64,000 nucleotides of DNA from Diadophis punctatus similis (GCA_023053685.1 JALIGW010000213.1:62001-126000), one strand, 5' to 3'; positions 38,969-50,862 are shown, numbered from the stretch's first letter. Translations and numbers: made by a program. The notes: a model not told the origin generated them from the letters alone.

Positions 38969-39300
38969 TAAGGCGAATGCTGTGTTAGACCTTGGGCTAG
39001 CTCTTCAGGAAAAGGTCGGAATCAAAAATCAAGCGAGAATTCGGCTTTCCAGCCTGTGGGGAACAGGAATATGTGTTTCATTTTCATTTCTGAGGTGTTT
39101 GTCAAAAGTCATGTTTTTTGGCTGTATTGAATCCTAAGGCGAATGCAGTGTTAGACTTTGGGCTAGCTCTTCAGGGTAGGCTCAGAATCGAAAATCAAGC
39201 GAGAATTTGGCTTTCCAGCCCGTGGGGAACAGGAATATGTGTTTCTTTTTCATTTCTGAGGTGTTTGTCAAAAGTGATGTTTTTGGGCTGAATTTAGAAA
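38969..39300. repeat. 332-bp dimer, copy a of local duplication
   Basis: A two-monomer unit ('ggaaaaggtcgg' monomer followed by an 'actttggg...ctcagaatcg...gaatttgg' monomer) ending in 'gggctgaatttagaaa'. It is followed directly by a second copy. Confidence 0.8.
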
Positions 39301-39632
39301 TAAGGCGAATGCTGTGTTAGACCTTGGGCTAGCTCTTCAGGAAAAGGTCGGAATCAAAAATCAAGCGAGAATTCGGCTTTCCAGCCTGTGGGGAACAGGA
39401 ATATGTGTTTCATTTTCATTTCTGAGGTGTTTGTCAAAAGTCATGTTTTTTGGCTGTATTGAATCCTAAGGTGAATGCAGTGTTAGACTTTGGGCTAGCT
39501 CTTCAGGGTAGGCTCAGAATCGAAAATCAAGCGAGAATTTGGCTTTCCAGCCCGTGGGGAACAGGAATATGTGTTTCTTTTTCATTTCTGAGGTGTTTGT
39601 CAAAAGTGATGTTTTTGGGCTGAATTGAGAAA
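39301..39632. repeat. 332-bp dimer, copy b of local duplication
   Basis: Second copy of the preceding dimer. It differs at 'aaggtgaatgcag' near 39471 (aaggcg in copy a) and in its last junction, which is 'gaattgagaaataagggg'. Confidence 0.8.
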
Positions 39633-40563
39633 TAAGGGGAATGCTGTGTTAGACCGTGAGCTAGCTCTTCAGGGTAGGCTCGGAATCGAAAATCAAGCGA
39701 GAATTCGGCTTTCCAGCCTGTGGGGAACAGGAATATGTGTTTCATTTTCATTTCTGAGGTGTTTGTCAAAAGTCATGTTTTTTGGCTGTATTGAGTCCTA
39801 AGGCAAATGCAGTGTTAGACTTTGGGCTAGCTCTTCAGGGTAGGCTCGGAATCGAAAATCAAGCGAGAATTCGGCTTTCCAGCCCATGGGGAACAGGAAT
39901 ATGTGGTTCATTTTCATTTCTGAGGTGTTTGTCAAAAGTGATGTTTTTGGGCTGTATTGAGTCCTAAGGCGAATGCTGTGTTAGACCTTGGGCTAGCTCT
40001 TCAGGGAAAGGTCAGAATCAAAAATCAAGCGAGAATTCGGCTTTCCAGCCTGTGGGGAACAGGAATATGTGTTTCTTTTTCATTTCTGAGGTGTTTGTCA
40101 AAAGTGATGTTTTTGGCTGTATTGAGTCCTAAGGCGAATGCTGTGTTAGACCTTGGGCTAGCTCTTCAGGGAAAGGTCGGAATCAAAAATCAAGCGAGAA
40201 TTCGGCTTTCCAGCCTGTGGGGAACAGGAATATGTGTTTCATTTTCATTTCTGAGGTGTTTGTCAAAAGTCATATTTTTGGCTGTATTGAGTCCTAAGGC
40301 GAATGCTGTGTTAGACTTTGGGCTAGCTCTTCAGGGTAGGCTCGGAATCGAAAATCAAGCGAGAATTTAGCTTTCCAGCCTGTGGGGAACAGGAATATGT
40401 GTTTCTTTTTCATTTCTGAGGTGTTTGTCAAAAGTGATGTTTTTGGGCTGAATTGAGAAATAAGGCGAATGCTGTGTTAGACCGTGAGCTAGCTCTTCAG
40501 GGTAGGCTCGGAATCGAAAATCAAGCGAGAATTCGGCTTTCCAGCCTGTGGGGAACAGGAATC

Positions 40564-43019
40564 TGTGTTTCATTTTCATTTCTGAGGTGTTTGTCAAAAG
40601 TCATGTTTTTTGGCTGTATTGAGTCCTAAGGCGAATGCTGTGTTAGACCTTGGGCTAGCTCTTCAGGGAAAGGTCGGAATCAAAAATCAAGCGAGAATTC
40701 GGCTTTCCAGCCTGTGGGGAACAGGAATATGTGTTTCTTTTTCATTTCTGAGGTGTTTGTCAAAAGTGATGTTTTTGGGCTGAATTGAGAAATAAGGGGA
40801 ATGCTGTGTTAGACCGTGAGCTAGCTCTTCAGGGTAGGCTCGGAATCGAAAATCAAGCGAGAATTCGGCTTTCCAGCCTGTGGGGAACAGGAATATGTGT
40901 TTCATTTTCATTTCTGAGGTGTTTGTCAAAAGTCATGTTTTTTGGCTGTATTGAGTCCTAAGGCGAATGCAGTGTTAGACTTTGGGCTAGCTCTTCAGGG
41001 TAGGCTCGGAATCGAAAATCAAGCGAGAATTCGGCTTTCCAGCCCATGGGGAACAGGAATATGTGTTTCATTTTCATTTCTGAGGTGTTTGTCAAAAGTG
41101 ATGTTTTTGGGCTGTATTGAGTCCTAAGGCGAATGCTGTGTTAGACCTTGGGCTAGCTCTTCAGGGAAAGGTCAGAATCAAAAATCAAGCGAGAATTCGG
41201 CTTTCCAGCCTGTGGGGAACAGGAATATGTGTTTCATTTTCATTTCTGAGGTGTTTGTCAAAAGTGATGTTTTTGGGCTGAATTAAGAAATAAGGCGAAT
41301 GCTGTGTTAGACCTTGAGCTAGCTCTTCAGGGTAGGCTTGGAATCGAAAATCAAGCGAGAATTCAGCTGTCCAGCCCGTGGGGAATAGGGATATGTGTTT
41401 CTTTTTCATTTCTGAGGTGTTTGTCAAAAGTGATGTTTTTGGGCTGAATTGAATCCTAAGGCGAATGCTGTGTTAGACTTTGGGCTAGCTCTTCAGGAAA
41501 AGGTCGGAATCAAAAATCAAGCGAGAATTTGGCTTTCCAGCCTGTGGGGAACAGGAATATGTGTTTCATTTTCATTTCTGAGGTGTTTGTCAAAAGTCAT
41601 GTTTTTTGGCTGTATTGAGTCCTAAGGCGAATGCAGTGTTAGACTTTGGGCTAGCTCTTCAGGGTAGGCTCAGAATCGAAAATCAAGCGAGAATTCGGCT
41701 GTCCAGCCCGTGGGGAACAGGAATATGTGTTTCATTTTCATTTCTGAGGTGTTTGTCAAAAGTGATGTTTTTGGGCTGAATTGAGAAATAAGGCGAATGC
41801 TGTGTTATACCTTGAGCTAGCTCTTCAGGGTAGGCTCGGAATAGAAAATCAAGCGAGAATTCGGCTTTCCAGCCTTTGGGGAACAGGAATATGTGTTTCT
41901 TTTTCATTTCTGAGGTGTTTGTCAAAAGTGATGTTTTTGGCTGTATTGAGTCCTAAGGCGAATGCTGTGTTAGACCTTGGGCTAGCTCTTCAGGGAAAGG
42001 TCGGAATCAAAAATCAAGCAAGAATTCGGCTTTCCAGCCTGTGGGGAACAGGAATATGTGTTTCATTTTCATTTCTGAGGTGTTTGTCAAAAGTCATATT
42101 TTTGGCTGTATTGAGTCCTAAGGCGAATGCTGTGTTAGACTTTGGGCTAGCTCTTCAGGGTAGGCTCGGAATTGAAAATCAAGCGAGAATTTAGCTTTCC
42201 AGCCCGTGGGGAACAGGAATATGTGTTTCTTTTTCATTTCTGAGGTGTTTGTCAAAAGTGATGTTTTTGGGCTGAATTTAGAAATAAGGCGAATGCTGTG
42301 TTAGACCTTGGGCTAGCTCTTCAGGAAAAGGTCGGAATCAAAAATCAAGCGAGAATTCGGCTTTCCAGCCTGTGGGGAACAGGAATATGTGTTTCATTTT
42401 CATTTCTGAGGTGTTTGTCAAAAGTCATGTTTTTTCGCTGTATTGAATCCTAAGGCGAATGCAGTGTTAGACTTTGGGCTAGCTCTTCAGGGTAGGCTCA
42501 GAATCGAAAATCAAGCGAGAATTCGGCTTTCCAGCCCGTGGGGAACAGGAATATGTGTTTCATTTTCATTTCTGAGGTGTTTGTCAAAAGTGATGTTTTT
42601 GGGCTGAATTGAGAAATAAGGCGAATGCTGTGTTAGACCTTGAGCTAGCTCTTCAGGGTAGGCTCGGAATCGAAAATCAAGCGGGAATTCGGCTTTCCAG
42701 CCTGTGGGGAACAGGAATATGTGTTTCTTTTTCATTTCTGAGGTGTTTGTCAAAAGTGATGTTTTTGGCTGTATTGAGTCCTATGGCGAATGCTGTGTTA
42801 GACCTTGGGCTAGCTCTTCAGGGAAAGGTCGGAATCAAAAATCAAGCAAAAATTTGGCTTTCCAGCCTGTGGGGAACAGGAATATGTGTTTCTTTTTCAT
42901 TTCTGAGGTGTTTGTCAAAAGTGATGTTTTTGGGCTGAATTGAGAAATAAGGGGAATGCTGTGTTAGACCGTGAGCTAGCTCTTCAGGGTAGGCTCGGAA
43001 TCGAAAATCAAGCGAGAAT
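40564..43019. repeat. Return of the 11-13 kb higher-order block (offset 29347 bp)
   Basis: About 15 monomers that match 11217-13672 in order and spacing, 29347 bp (177 monomers) away. Private changes here include 'cctttgggg' near 41876, 'ttttttcgctg' near 42435 and 'gcaaaaattt' near 42846. Such long-range similarity means related blocks are interspersed rather than confined to one part of the array. Confidence 0.75.
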
Positions 43020-44108
43020 TCGGCTTTCCAGCCTGTGGGGAACAGGAATATGTGTTTCATTTTCATTTCTGAGGTGTTTGTCAAAAGTCATGTTTTTTGG
43101 CTGTATTGAGTACTAAGGCAAATGCAGTGTTAGACTTTGGGCTAGCTCTTCAGGGTAGGCTCGGAATCGAAAATCAAGCGAGAATTCGGCTTTCCAGCCC
43201 ATGGGGAACAGGAATATGTGTTTCATTTTCATTTCTGAGGTGTTTGTCAAAAGTGATGTTTTTGGGCTGTATTGAGTCCTAAGGCGAATGCTGTGTTAGA
43301 CCTTGGGCTAGCTCTTCAGGGAAAGGTCAGAATCAAAAATCAAGCGAGAATTCGGCTTTCCAGCCTGTGGGGAACAGGAATATGTGTTTCATTTTCATTT
43401 CTGAGGTGTTTGTCAAAAGTGATGTTTTTGGGCTGAATTAAGAAATAAGGCGAATGCTGTGTTAGACCTTGAGCTAGCTCTTCAGGGTAGGCTTGGAATC
43501 GAAAATCAAGCGAGAATTCAGCTGTCCAGCCCGTGGGGAATAGGGATATGTGTTTCTTTTTCATTTCTGAGGTGTTTGTCAAAAGTGATGTTTTTGGGCT
43601 GAATTGAATCCTAAGGCGAATGCTGTGTTAGACTTTGGGCTAGCTCTTCAGGAAAAGGTCGGAATCAAAAATCAAGCGAGAATTCGGCTTTCCAGCCTGT
43701 GGGGAACAGGAATATGTGTTTCATTTTCATTTCTGAGGTGTTTGTCAAAAGTCATGTTTTTTGGCTGTATTGAGTCCTAAGGCGAATGCAGTGTTAGACT
43801 TTGGGCTAGCTCTTCAGGGTAGGCTCAGAATCGAAAATCAAGCGAGAATTCGGCTGTCCAGCCCATGGGGAACAGGAATATGTGTTTCATTTTCATTTCT
43901 GAGGTGTTTGTCAAAAGTGATGTTTTTGGGCTGAATTGAGAAATAAGGCGAATGCTGTGTTGTACCTTGAGCTAGCTCTTCAGGGTAGGCTCGGAATAGA
44001 AAATCAAGCGAGAATTCGGCTTTCCAGCCTGTGAGGAACAGGAATATGTGTTTCTTTTTCATTTCTGAGGTGTTTGTCAAAAGTGATGTTTTTGGCTGTA
44101 TTGAGTCC

Positions 44109-45590
44109 TAAGGCGAATGCTGTGTTAGACCTTGGGCTAGCTCTTCAGGGAAAGGTCGGAATCAAAAATCAAGCGAGAATTCGGCTTTCCAGCCTGTGGG
44201 GAACAGGAATATGTGTTTCATTTTCATTTCTGAGGTGTTTGTCAAAAGTCATATTTTTGGCTGTATTGAATCCTAAGGCGAATGCTGTGTTAGACTTTGG
44301 GCTAGCTCTTCAGGGTAGGCTCGGAATCGAAAATCAAGCGAGAATTCGGCTTTCCAGCCTGTGGGGAACAGGAATATGTGTTTCATTTTCATTTCTGAGG
44401 TGTTTGTCAAAAGTCATGTTTTTTGGCTGTATTGAATCCTAAGGCGAATGCAGTGTTAGACTTTGGGCTAGCTCTTCAGGGTAGGCTCAGAATCGAAAAT
44501 CAAGCGAGAATTCGGCTTTCCAGCCCATGGGGAACAGGAATATGTGTTTCATTTTCATTTCTGAGGTGTTTGTCAAAAGTGATGTTTTTGGGCTGAATTG
44601 AGAAATAAGGCGAATGCTGTGTTAGACCTTGAGCTAGCTCTTCAGGGTAGGCTCGGAATCGAAAATCAAGCGGGAATTCGGCTTTCCAGCCTGTGGGGAA
44701 CAGGAATATGTGTTTCTTTTTCATTTCTGAGGTGTTTGTCAAAAGTGATGTTTTTGGCTGTATTGAGTCCTAAGGCGAATGCTGTGTTAGACCTTGGGCT
44801 AGCTCTTCAGGGAAAGGTCGGAATCAAAAATCAAACAAGAATTTGGCTTTCCAGCCTGTGGGGAACAGGAATATGTGTTTCTTTTTCATTTCTGAGGTGT
44901 TTGTCAAAAGTGATGTTTTTGGGCTGAATTGAGAAATAAGGGGAATGCTGTGTTAGACCGTGAGCTAGCTCTTCAGGGTAGGCTCGGAATCGAAAATCAA
45001 GCGAGAATTCGGCTTTCCAGCCTGTGGGGAACAGGAATATGTGTTTCATTTTCATTTCTGAGGTGTTTGTCAAAAGTCATGTTTTTTGGCTGTATTGAGT
45101 CCTAAGGCAAATGCAGTGTTAGACTTTGGGCTAGCTCTTCAGGGTAGGCTCGGAATCGAAAATCAAGCTAGAATTCGGCTTTCCAGCCCATGGGGAACAG
45201 GAATATGTGTTTCATTTTCATTTCTGAGGTGTTTGTCAAAAGTGATGTTTTTGGGCTGTATTGAGTCCTAAGGCGAATGCTGTGTTAGACCTTGGGCTAG
45301 CTCTTCAGGGAAAGGTCAGAATCAAAAATCAAGCGAGAATTCGGCTTTCCAGCCTGTGGGGAACAGGAATATGTGTTTCATTTTCATTTCTGAGGTGTTT
45401 GTCAAAAGTGATGTTTTTGGGCTGAATTAAGAAATAAGGCGAATGCTGTGTTAGACCTTGAGCTAGCTCTTCAGGGTAGGCTTGGAATCGAAAATCAAGC
45501 GAGAATTCAGCTGTCCAGCCCGTGGGGAATAGGGATATGTGTTTCTTTTTCATTTCTGAGGTTTTTGTCAAAAGTCATGTTTTTTGGCTG
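44109..45590. repeat. Block partly duplicated downstream, copy a
   Basis: Monomers running from 'taaggcgaatgctg' after a 165-bp junction to just before 'gagtcc' at 45590. The series recurs at 46265-47581, first at offset 2156 bp and then at 1991 bp. The part near 44.8-46.1 kb also matches 28.4-29.7 kb at offset 16409 bp. Confidence 0.75.
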
Positions 45591-46264
45591 TATTGAGTCC
45601 TAAGGCGAATGCAGTGTTAGACTTTGGGCTAGCTCTTCAGGGTAGGCTCAGAATCGAAAATCAAGCGAGAATTTGGCTTTCCAGCCCGTGGGGAACAGGA
45701 ATATGTGTTTCTTTTTCATTTCTGAGGTGTTTGTCAAAAGTGATGTTTTTGGGCTGAATTGAGAAATAAGGCGAATGCTGTGTTAGACCGTGAGCTAGCT
45801 CTTCAGGATAGGCTCGGAATCGAAAATCAAGCGAGAATTCGGCTTTCCAGCCTGTGGGGAACAGGAATCTGTGTTTCATTTTCATTTCTGAGGTGTTTGT
45901 CAAAAGTCATGTTTTTTGGCTGTATTGAGTCCTAAGGCGAATGCAGTGTTAGACTTTGGGCTAGCTCTACAGGGTAGGCTCGGAATCGAAAATCAAGCGA
46001 GAATTCGGTTTTCCAGCCCGTGGGGAACAGGAATATGTGTTTCATTTTCATTTCTGAGGTGTTTGTCAAAAGTCATGTTTTTTGGCTGTATTGAGTTCTA
46101 AGGCGAATGCAGTGTTAGACTTTGGGCTAGCTCTTCAGGGTAGGCTCAGAATCGAAAATCAAGCGAGAATTCGGCTTTCCAGCCCGTGGGGAACAGGAAT
46201 ATGTGTTTCATTTTCATTTCTGAGGTGTTTGTCAAAAGTGATGTTTTTGGGCTGAATTGAGAAA

Positions 46265-47581
46265 TAAGGCGAATGCTGTGTTAGACCTTGGGCTAGCTCT
46301 TCAGGGAAAGGTCGGAATCAAAAATCAAGCGAGAATTCGGCTTTCCAGCCTGTGGGGAACAGGAATATGTGTTTCATTTTCATTTCTGAGGTGTTTGTCA
46401 AAAGTCATATTTTTGGCTGTATTGAATCCTAAGGCGAATGCTGTGTTAGACTTTGGGCTAGCTCTTCAGGGTAGGCTCGGAATCGAAAATCAAGCGAGAA
46501 TTCGGCTTTCCAGCCTGTGGGGAACAGGAATATGTGTTTCATTTTCATTTCTGAGGTGTTTGTCAAAAGTCATGTTTTTTGGCTGTATTGAATCCTAAGG
46601 CGAATGCAGTGTTAGACTTTGGGCTAGCTCTTCAGGGTAGGCTCAGAATCGAAAATCAAGCGAGAATTCGGCTTTCCAGCCCATGGGGAACAGGAATATG
46701 TGTTTCATTTTCATTTCTGAGGTGTTTGTCAAAAGTGATGTTTTTGGGCTGAATTGAGAAATAAGCCGAATGCTGTGTTAGACCTTGGGCTAGCTCTTCA
46801 GGGTAGGCTCGGAATCAAAAATCAAGCAAGAATTTGGCTTTCCAGCCTGTGGGGAACAGGAATATGTGTTTCTTTTTCATTTCTGAGGTGTTTGTCAAAA
46901 GTGATGTTTTTGGGCTGAATTGAGAAATAAGGGGAATGCTGTGTTAGACCGTGAGCTAGCTCTTCAGGGTAGGCTCGGAATCGAAAATCAAGCGAGAATT
47001 CGGCTTTCCAGCCTGTGGGGAACAGGAATATGTGTTTCATTTTCATTTCTGAGGTGTTTGTCAAAAGTCATGTTTTTTGGCTGTATTGAGTCCTAAGGCA
47101 AATGCAGTGTTAGACTTTGGGCTAGCTCTTCAGGGTAGGCTCGGAATCGAAAATCAAGCGAGAATTCGGCTTTCCAGCCCATGGGGAACAGGAATATGTG
47201 TTTCATTTTCATTTCTGAGGTGTTTGTCAAAAGTGATGTTTTTGGGCTGTATTGAGTCCTAAGGCGAATGCTGTGTTAGACCTTGGGCTAGCTCTTCAGG
47301 GAAAGGTCAGAATCAAAAATCAAGCGAGAATTCGGCTTTCCAGCCTGTGGGGAACAGGAATATGTGTTTCATTTTCATTTCTGAGGTGTTTGTCAAAAGT
47401 GATGTTTTTGGGCTGAATTAAGAAATAAGGCGAATGCTGTGTTAGACCTTGAGCTAGCTCTTCAGGGTAGGCTTGGAATCGAAAATCAAGCGAGAATTCA
47501 GCTGTCCAGCCCGTGGGGAATAGGGATATGTGTTTCTTTTTCATTTCTGAGGTTTTTGTCAAAAGTCATGTTTTTTGGCTG
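46265..47581. repeat. Block partly duplicated, copy b with one monomer lost
   Basis: The offset to copy a changes from 2156 to 1991 bp across 46600-46830. The monomer near 46765-46840 is a hybrid, 'ggtaggctcgg' followed by 'aatcaaaaatcaagcaag', combining halves that belong to two successive monomers in copy a. One monomer was therefore lost by exchange within the monomer. After 47581 the sequence follows the 29.7-30.5 kb series instead (offset 17902 bp). Confidence 0.75.
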
Positions 47582-49136
47582 TATTGAGTTCTAAGGCGAA
47601 TGCAGTGTTAGACTTTGGGCTAGCTCTTCAGGGTAGGCTCAGAATCGAAAATCAAGCGAGAATTCGGCTTTCCAGCCCGTGGGGAACAGGAATATGTGTT
47701 TCATTTTCATTTCTGAGGTGTTTGTCAAAAGTGATGTTTTTGGGCTGAATTGAGAAATAAGGCGAATGCTGTGTTAGACCTTGAGCTAGCTCTTCAGGGT
47801 AGGCTCGGAATCGAAAATCAAGCGAGAATTCGGCTTTCCAGCCTGTGGGGAACAGGAATATGTGTTTCTTTTTCATTTCTGAGGTGTTTGTCAAAAGTGA
47901 TGTTTTTGGCTGTATTGAGTCCTAAGGCGAATGCTGTGTTAGACCTTGGGCTAGCTCTTCAGGGAAAGGTCGGAATCAAAAATCAAGCGAGAATTCGGCT
48001 TTCCAGCCTGTGGGGAACAGGAATATGTGTTTCTTTTTCATTTCTGAGGTGTTTGTCAAAAGTGATGTTTTTGGGCTGAATTGAGAAATAAGGGGAATGC
48101 TGTGTTAGACCGTGAGCTAGCTCTTCAGGGTAGGCTCGGAATCGAAAATCAAGCGAGAATTCGGCTTTCCAGCCTGTGGGGAACAGGAATATGTGTTTCA
48201 TTTTCATTTCTGAGGTGTTTGTCAAAAGTCATGTTTTTTGGCTGTATTGAGTCCTAAGGCGAATGCAGTGTTAGACTTTGGGCTAGCTCTTCAGGGTAGG
48301 CTCGGAATCGAAAATCAAGCGAGAATTCGGCTTTCCAGCCCATGGGGAACAGGAATATGTGTTTCATTTTCATTTCTGAGGTGTTTGTCAAAAGTGATGT
48401 TTTTGGCTTTATTGAGTCCTAAGGCGAATGCAGTGTTAGACTTTGGGCTAGCTCTTCAGGGTAGGCTCAGAATCGAAAATCAAGTGAGAATTCGGCTTTC
48501 CAGCCCGTGGGGAACAGGAATATGTGTTTCATTTTCATTTCTGAGGTGTTTGTCAAAAGTCATGTTTTTGGGCTGAATTGAGAAATAAGGCGAATGCTGT
48601 GTTAGACCTTGAGCTAGCTCTTCAGGGTAGGCTCGGAATCGAAAATCAAGCAAGAATTCGGCTTTCCAGCCTGTGGGGAACAGGAATATGTGTTTCTTTT
48701 TCATTTCTGAGGTGTTTGTCAAAAGTGATGTTTTTGGCTGTATTGATTCCTAAGGCGAATGCTGTGTTAGACCTTGGGCTAGCTCTTCAGGGAAAGGTCG
48801 GAATCAAAAATCAAGCGAGAATTCGGCTTTCCAGCCTGTGGGGAACAGGAATATGTGTTTCATTTTCATTTCTGAGGTGTTTGTCAAAAGTCATATTTTT
48901 GGCTGTATTGAGTCCTAAGGCGAATGCTGTGTTAGACTTTGGGCTAGCTCTTCAGGGTAGGCTCGGAATCGAAAATCAAGCGAGAATTTGGCTTTCCAGC
49001 CCGTGGGGAACAGGAATATGTGTTTCTTTTTCATTTCTGAGGTGTTTGTCAAAAGTGATGTTTTTGGGCTGAATTGAGAAATAAGGCGAATGCTTTGTTA
49101 GACCGTGAGCTAGCTCTTCAGGGTAGGCTCGGAATC

Positions 49137-49155
49137 GAAAGTCAATCTAGAATTC
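49137..49155 (+). repeat. 5' target-site duplication of L1 copy 1
   Basis: gaaagtcaatctagaattc. It matches the sequence after the A-tail (51727-51745) at 18 of 19 positions. The private satellite variant 'gtcaatc' is present on both sides, whereas ordinary monomers read 'aatcaagc', so this is a true duplication and not just repeat phase. Confidence 0.88.
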
Positions 49156-49833
49156 GGGACTTCCGGTTTTGGAGCGCTTCATCGCAGACATCCCTCGTTG
49201 GATGCCTTTCTGATCTTTGTTAAAAGCCGCCAGAACAGCTGTCTGGCAGCTTTAAAATCTCTTCCCCGGGCAAAGGGGAGAGATGAGAGCCTGACAGGAG
49301 GGGTAGAGCCCCCCCAGCACCTTAGGAGCCATCTGGTAGGGCGCAAAGGGAGAGCTCCCCATGCAGCCTGTCTCCAGCTCCGAAGATCAGGAAACCTCTG
49401 CTTTTGCAGAGCTAGATGGAGTGACCAGCCGCTGCTTCAAAAATGGGATTTATAACTACATTTAAACTATAGAAGCAGACAGAGAGAAACAGGCGTGAGA
49501 TGGGCAAGTACTGAAACCTCTTTTTTTCTTTTTTTTTCAACTCCTGGGTAAGCTTTCACTTCGGCAAGGGAACAAAGGAAACAGAGTAACAATATGGCGA
49601 TTGAGAAGTGAAAGTGACTTTCGTTTCCCCAGAGGCTTTTTTTTTTCTTTCTCTCTCTCTTATGGAAACTTTTAACTTGGAAAAATGGTTTTTTCTTTCT
49701 CTGTCTCCTAACTCTGGATTAAAGTTATAATAGAAATATTTTCAATAATAAAAGACTATCTGATTTTTAAACTGGAAAGAACTTTAATCAGGCATCTGGC
49801 TTTCTTTCTTTTTTGTACTCTTTTGAAACACCA
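49156..49833 (+). promoter_or_regulatory. 5' UTR of L1 copy 1 (possible internal promoter)
   Basis: 678 bp before the ORF1 ATG. The first part (to about 49440) is GC-rich and carries two hairpins: 49223-49253, and a perfect 6-bp stem with a TTTT loop at 49396-49411. The second part is AT-rich with runs of T and C near 49517-49540 and 49636-49662. L1 elements carry an internal RNA polymerase II promoter in this position; that this segment acts so is inferred from family knowledge only. The open frame near 49198-49455 starts at TTG and is not regarded as a gene. Confidence 0.55.
49223..49253 (+). other. Hairpin in L1 5' UTR, copy 1 (one pair broken)
   Basis: An inverted repeat centred on the palindrome ACAGCTGT, with arms aaagccgccag and ctggcagcttt and one unpaired A. 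In this copy the right arm has A at 49247 where copies 2 and 3 have G, which breaks a G-C pair. Confidence 0.75.
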
Positions 49834-50862
49834 ATGGCTTCAAAGTTTGGAAAGATTGTTTTGACTAAAAGAAATGACTATTCATCTGGATATATTTCTA
49901 AAATGCAACTTAACACTGAGCTAACACCTCCACAGCTTTTGACACCTGAAAATTTATTAAATAATTTAAAGATTATGAAACATGAACTTACTTTGGAATT
50001 TAACCAGAAAATAAGTGAGATAGACCATAAGATGCAGGCTGCTTTGAAGAATATGAATCAACAACTAAGATTTGATGTGTTAGAGGTTTGCAAAGGCTTA
50101 GCAACAAATATTGAAGTTTTGGCAGAACGTATTGAAACAAATAAACAAGCTTTGGCAACTTCGGTGAATTACATAGATAAAATCCAAAATGACATTGCAA
50201 ATTTTGAAAAAGAGGTCTTAATGACTCAGTTCAGATCTATGGAAGTTGCTATAAGGATTAGAGGTTTGAAAGAAGAATTATATGGAAATTTAAAAGGTAG
50301 GATGGTTGACATATTGGATCAGGTGTCTGGAATTTCTAAAGCGGAATTGGCTACACAAATCGACAAAACATACAGAATCAACTCGTGGTACGCCAAACAA
50401 AAGCATCTACCAAGGGATATTGTCATATATTTTACCACAAGAGCTCTACGGAACAGAATTATACAAGCAACGTTTAACAATAATCTTATGGTGAATGGTC
50501 AGGAACTAAAGATTTGGAAAGAAATCCCCTCTAAAATGCTTAAAGCCAGGAAAAGCTATACTTTTTTGATTGATGAATTTAAGAGATTAAATTTACAATA
50601 TAAATGGGAAGCGCCAGTTGGAGTAGCAGTGAAATTTTCTGGAAAAAGATACCGGCTCAACACGATAAAAAAAGCTACTGAATTTTATGTCAATGTTCTA
50701 AAGGCTGATATATCCAAGATTCCAGAGGAAGGATGTATGAAAATAAAAGAGGAGGAGGAGGGGAAGCCACCTTCGATGGATCAAAAAGAAATAGACTCAA
50801 AAATCCAAAAGGAGTGCCTGAATCAGATAGCTGGGGAAAAGGAGATGGAGGTTTGGGAGTAG
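49834..50862 (+). CDS. L1 ORF1 protein (RNA-binding chaperone), copy 1
   Basis: 342 residues from the first ATG (ccaATGg, G at +4). An upstream in-frame TTG at 49813 adds seven residues but is not a eukaryotic start. L1 ORF1p is a trimeric, cytoplasmic RNA-binding protein that packages L1 RNA and acts as a nucleic-acid chaperone in target-primed reverse transcription. Residues about 40-135 form a long helical, heptad-like region consistent with the coiled coil. Residues about 136-215 resemble the RRM, with an AIRIRGLKEE strand (139-148) and LPRDIVIYFTTRALRNRI (192-209). Residues about 216-295 resemble the C-terminal domain, with KARKSYTFLIDEFKRLNLQY (237-256) then KWEAP. The last 45 residues are charged and low in complexity (EEEEGKPP at 306-313). 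The length is normal for the family (human ORF1p is 338). The frame is intact; expression is unknown. Confidence 0.88.
   Translation: MASKFGKIVLTKRNDYSSGYISKMQLNTELTPPQLLTPENLLNNLKIMKHELTLEFNQKISEIDHKMQAALKNMNQQLRFDVLEVCKGLATNIEVLAERIETNKQALATSVNYIDKIQNDIANFEKEVLMTQFRSMEVAIRIRGLKEELYGNLKGRMVDILDQVSGISKAELATQIDKTYRINSWYAKQKHLPRDIVIYFTTRALRNRIIQATFNNNLMVNGQELKIWKEIPSKMLKARKSYTFLIDEFKRLNLQYKWEAPVGVAVKFSGKRYRLNTIKKATEFYVNVLKADISKIPEEGCMKIKEEEEGKPPSMDQKEIDSKIQKECLNQIAGEKEMEVWE

Larger units (their letters stand above)
1..49155. repeat. 166-bp satellite array, main left segment
   Basis: This segment is an uninterrupted head-to-tail array of about 296 monomers of 165-166 bp, all in one orientation, ending at the 5' target duplication of the first L1 copy. 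Every monomer shows the same landmarks in order: 'taaggcgaatg', 'gctagctcttcagg', 'gaatcgaaaatcaagcgag', 'aattcggctttccag', 'ggggaacaggaatatgtg', 'atttctgaggtgtttgtc'. Monomers differ by a limited set of recurrent variants (cctgtgg / cccgtgg / cccatgg; tcatttt / tcttttt; ggtaggctcgg / ggaaaggtcgg; gaattc / gaattt), which define monomer types and higher-order blocks. No gene, tRNA or other element was seen between monomers. Short open frames on both strands recur in step with the monomer and are read as chance products of the repeat. A centromeric or pericentromeric role is plausible but is inference. Confidence 0.97.

Noticed and set aside
1..49155. CRISPR array
   Set aside because: The repeats are 166 bp and contiguous, without unique spacers, and no cas genes are present.
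49198..49455. 85-codon open frame in the L1 5' UTR
   Set aside because: It starts at TTG, lies in the GC-rich 5' UTR, and has no recognisable domain. The hairpins in this stretch explain its composition better.
49813..49833. Seven-residue extension upstream of the ORF1 ATG
   Set aside because: The apparent start is TTG, which is not a normal eukaryotic initiator. The ATG at 49834 begins the typical ORF1p N-terminus and has G at +4.
50000..50200. Minus-strand and other-frame short open frames inside ORF1 (also at 53584-53784 and 56840-57040)
   Set aside because: They are antisense or shifted shadows of a well-supported ORF1 frame.
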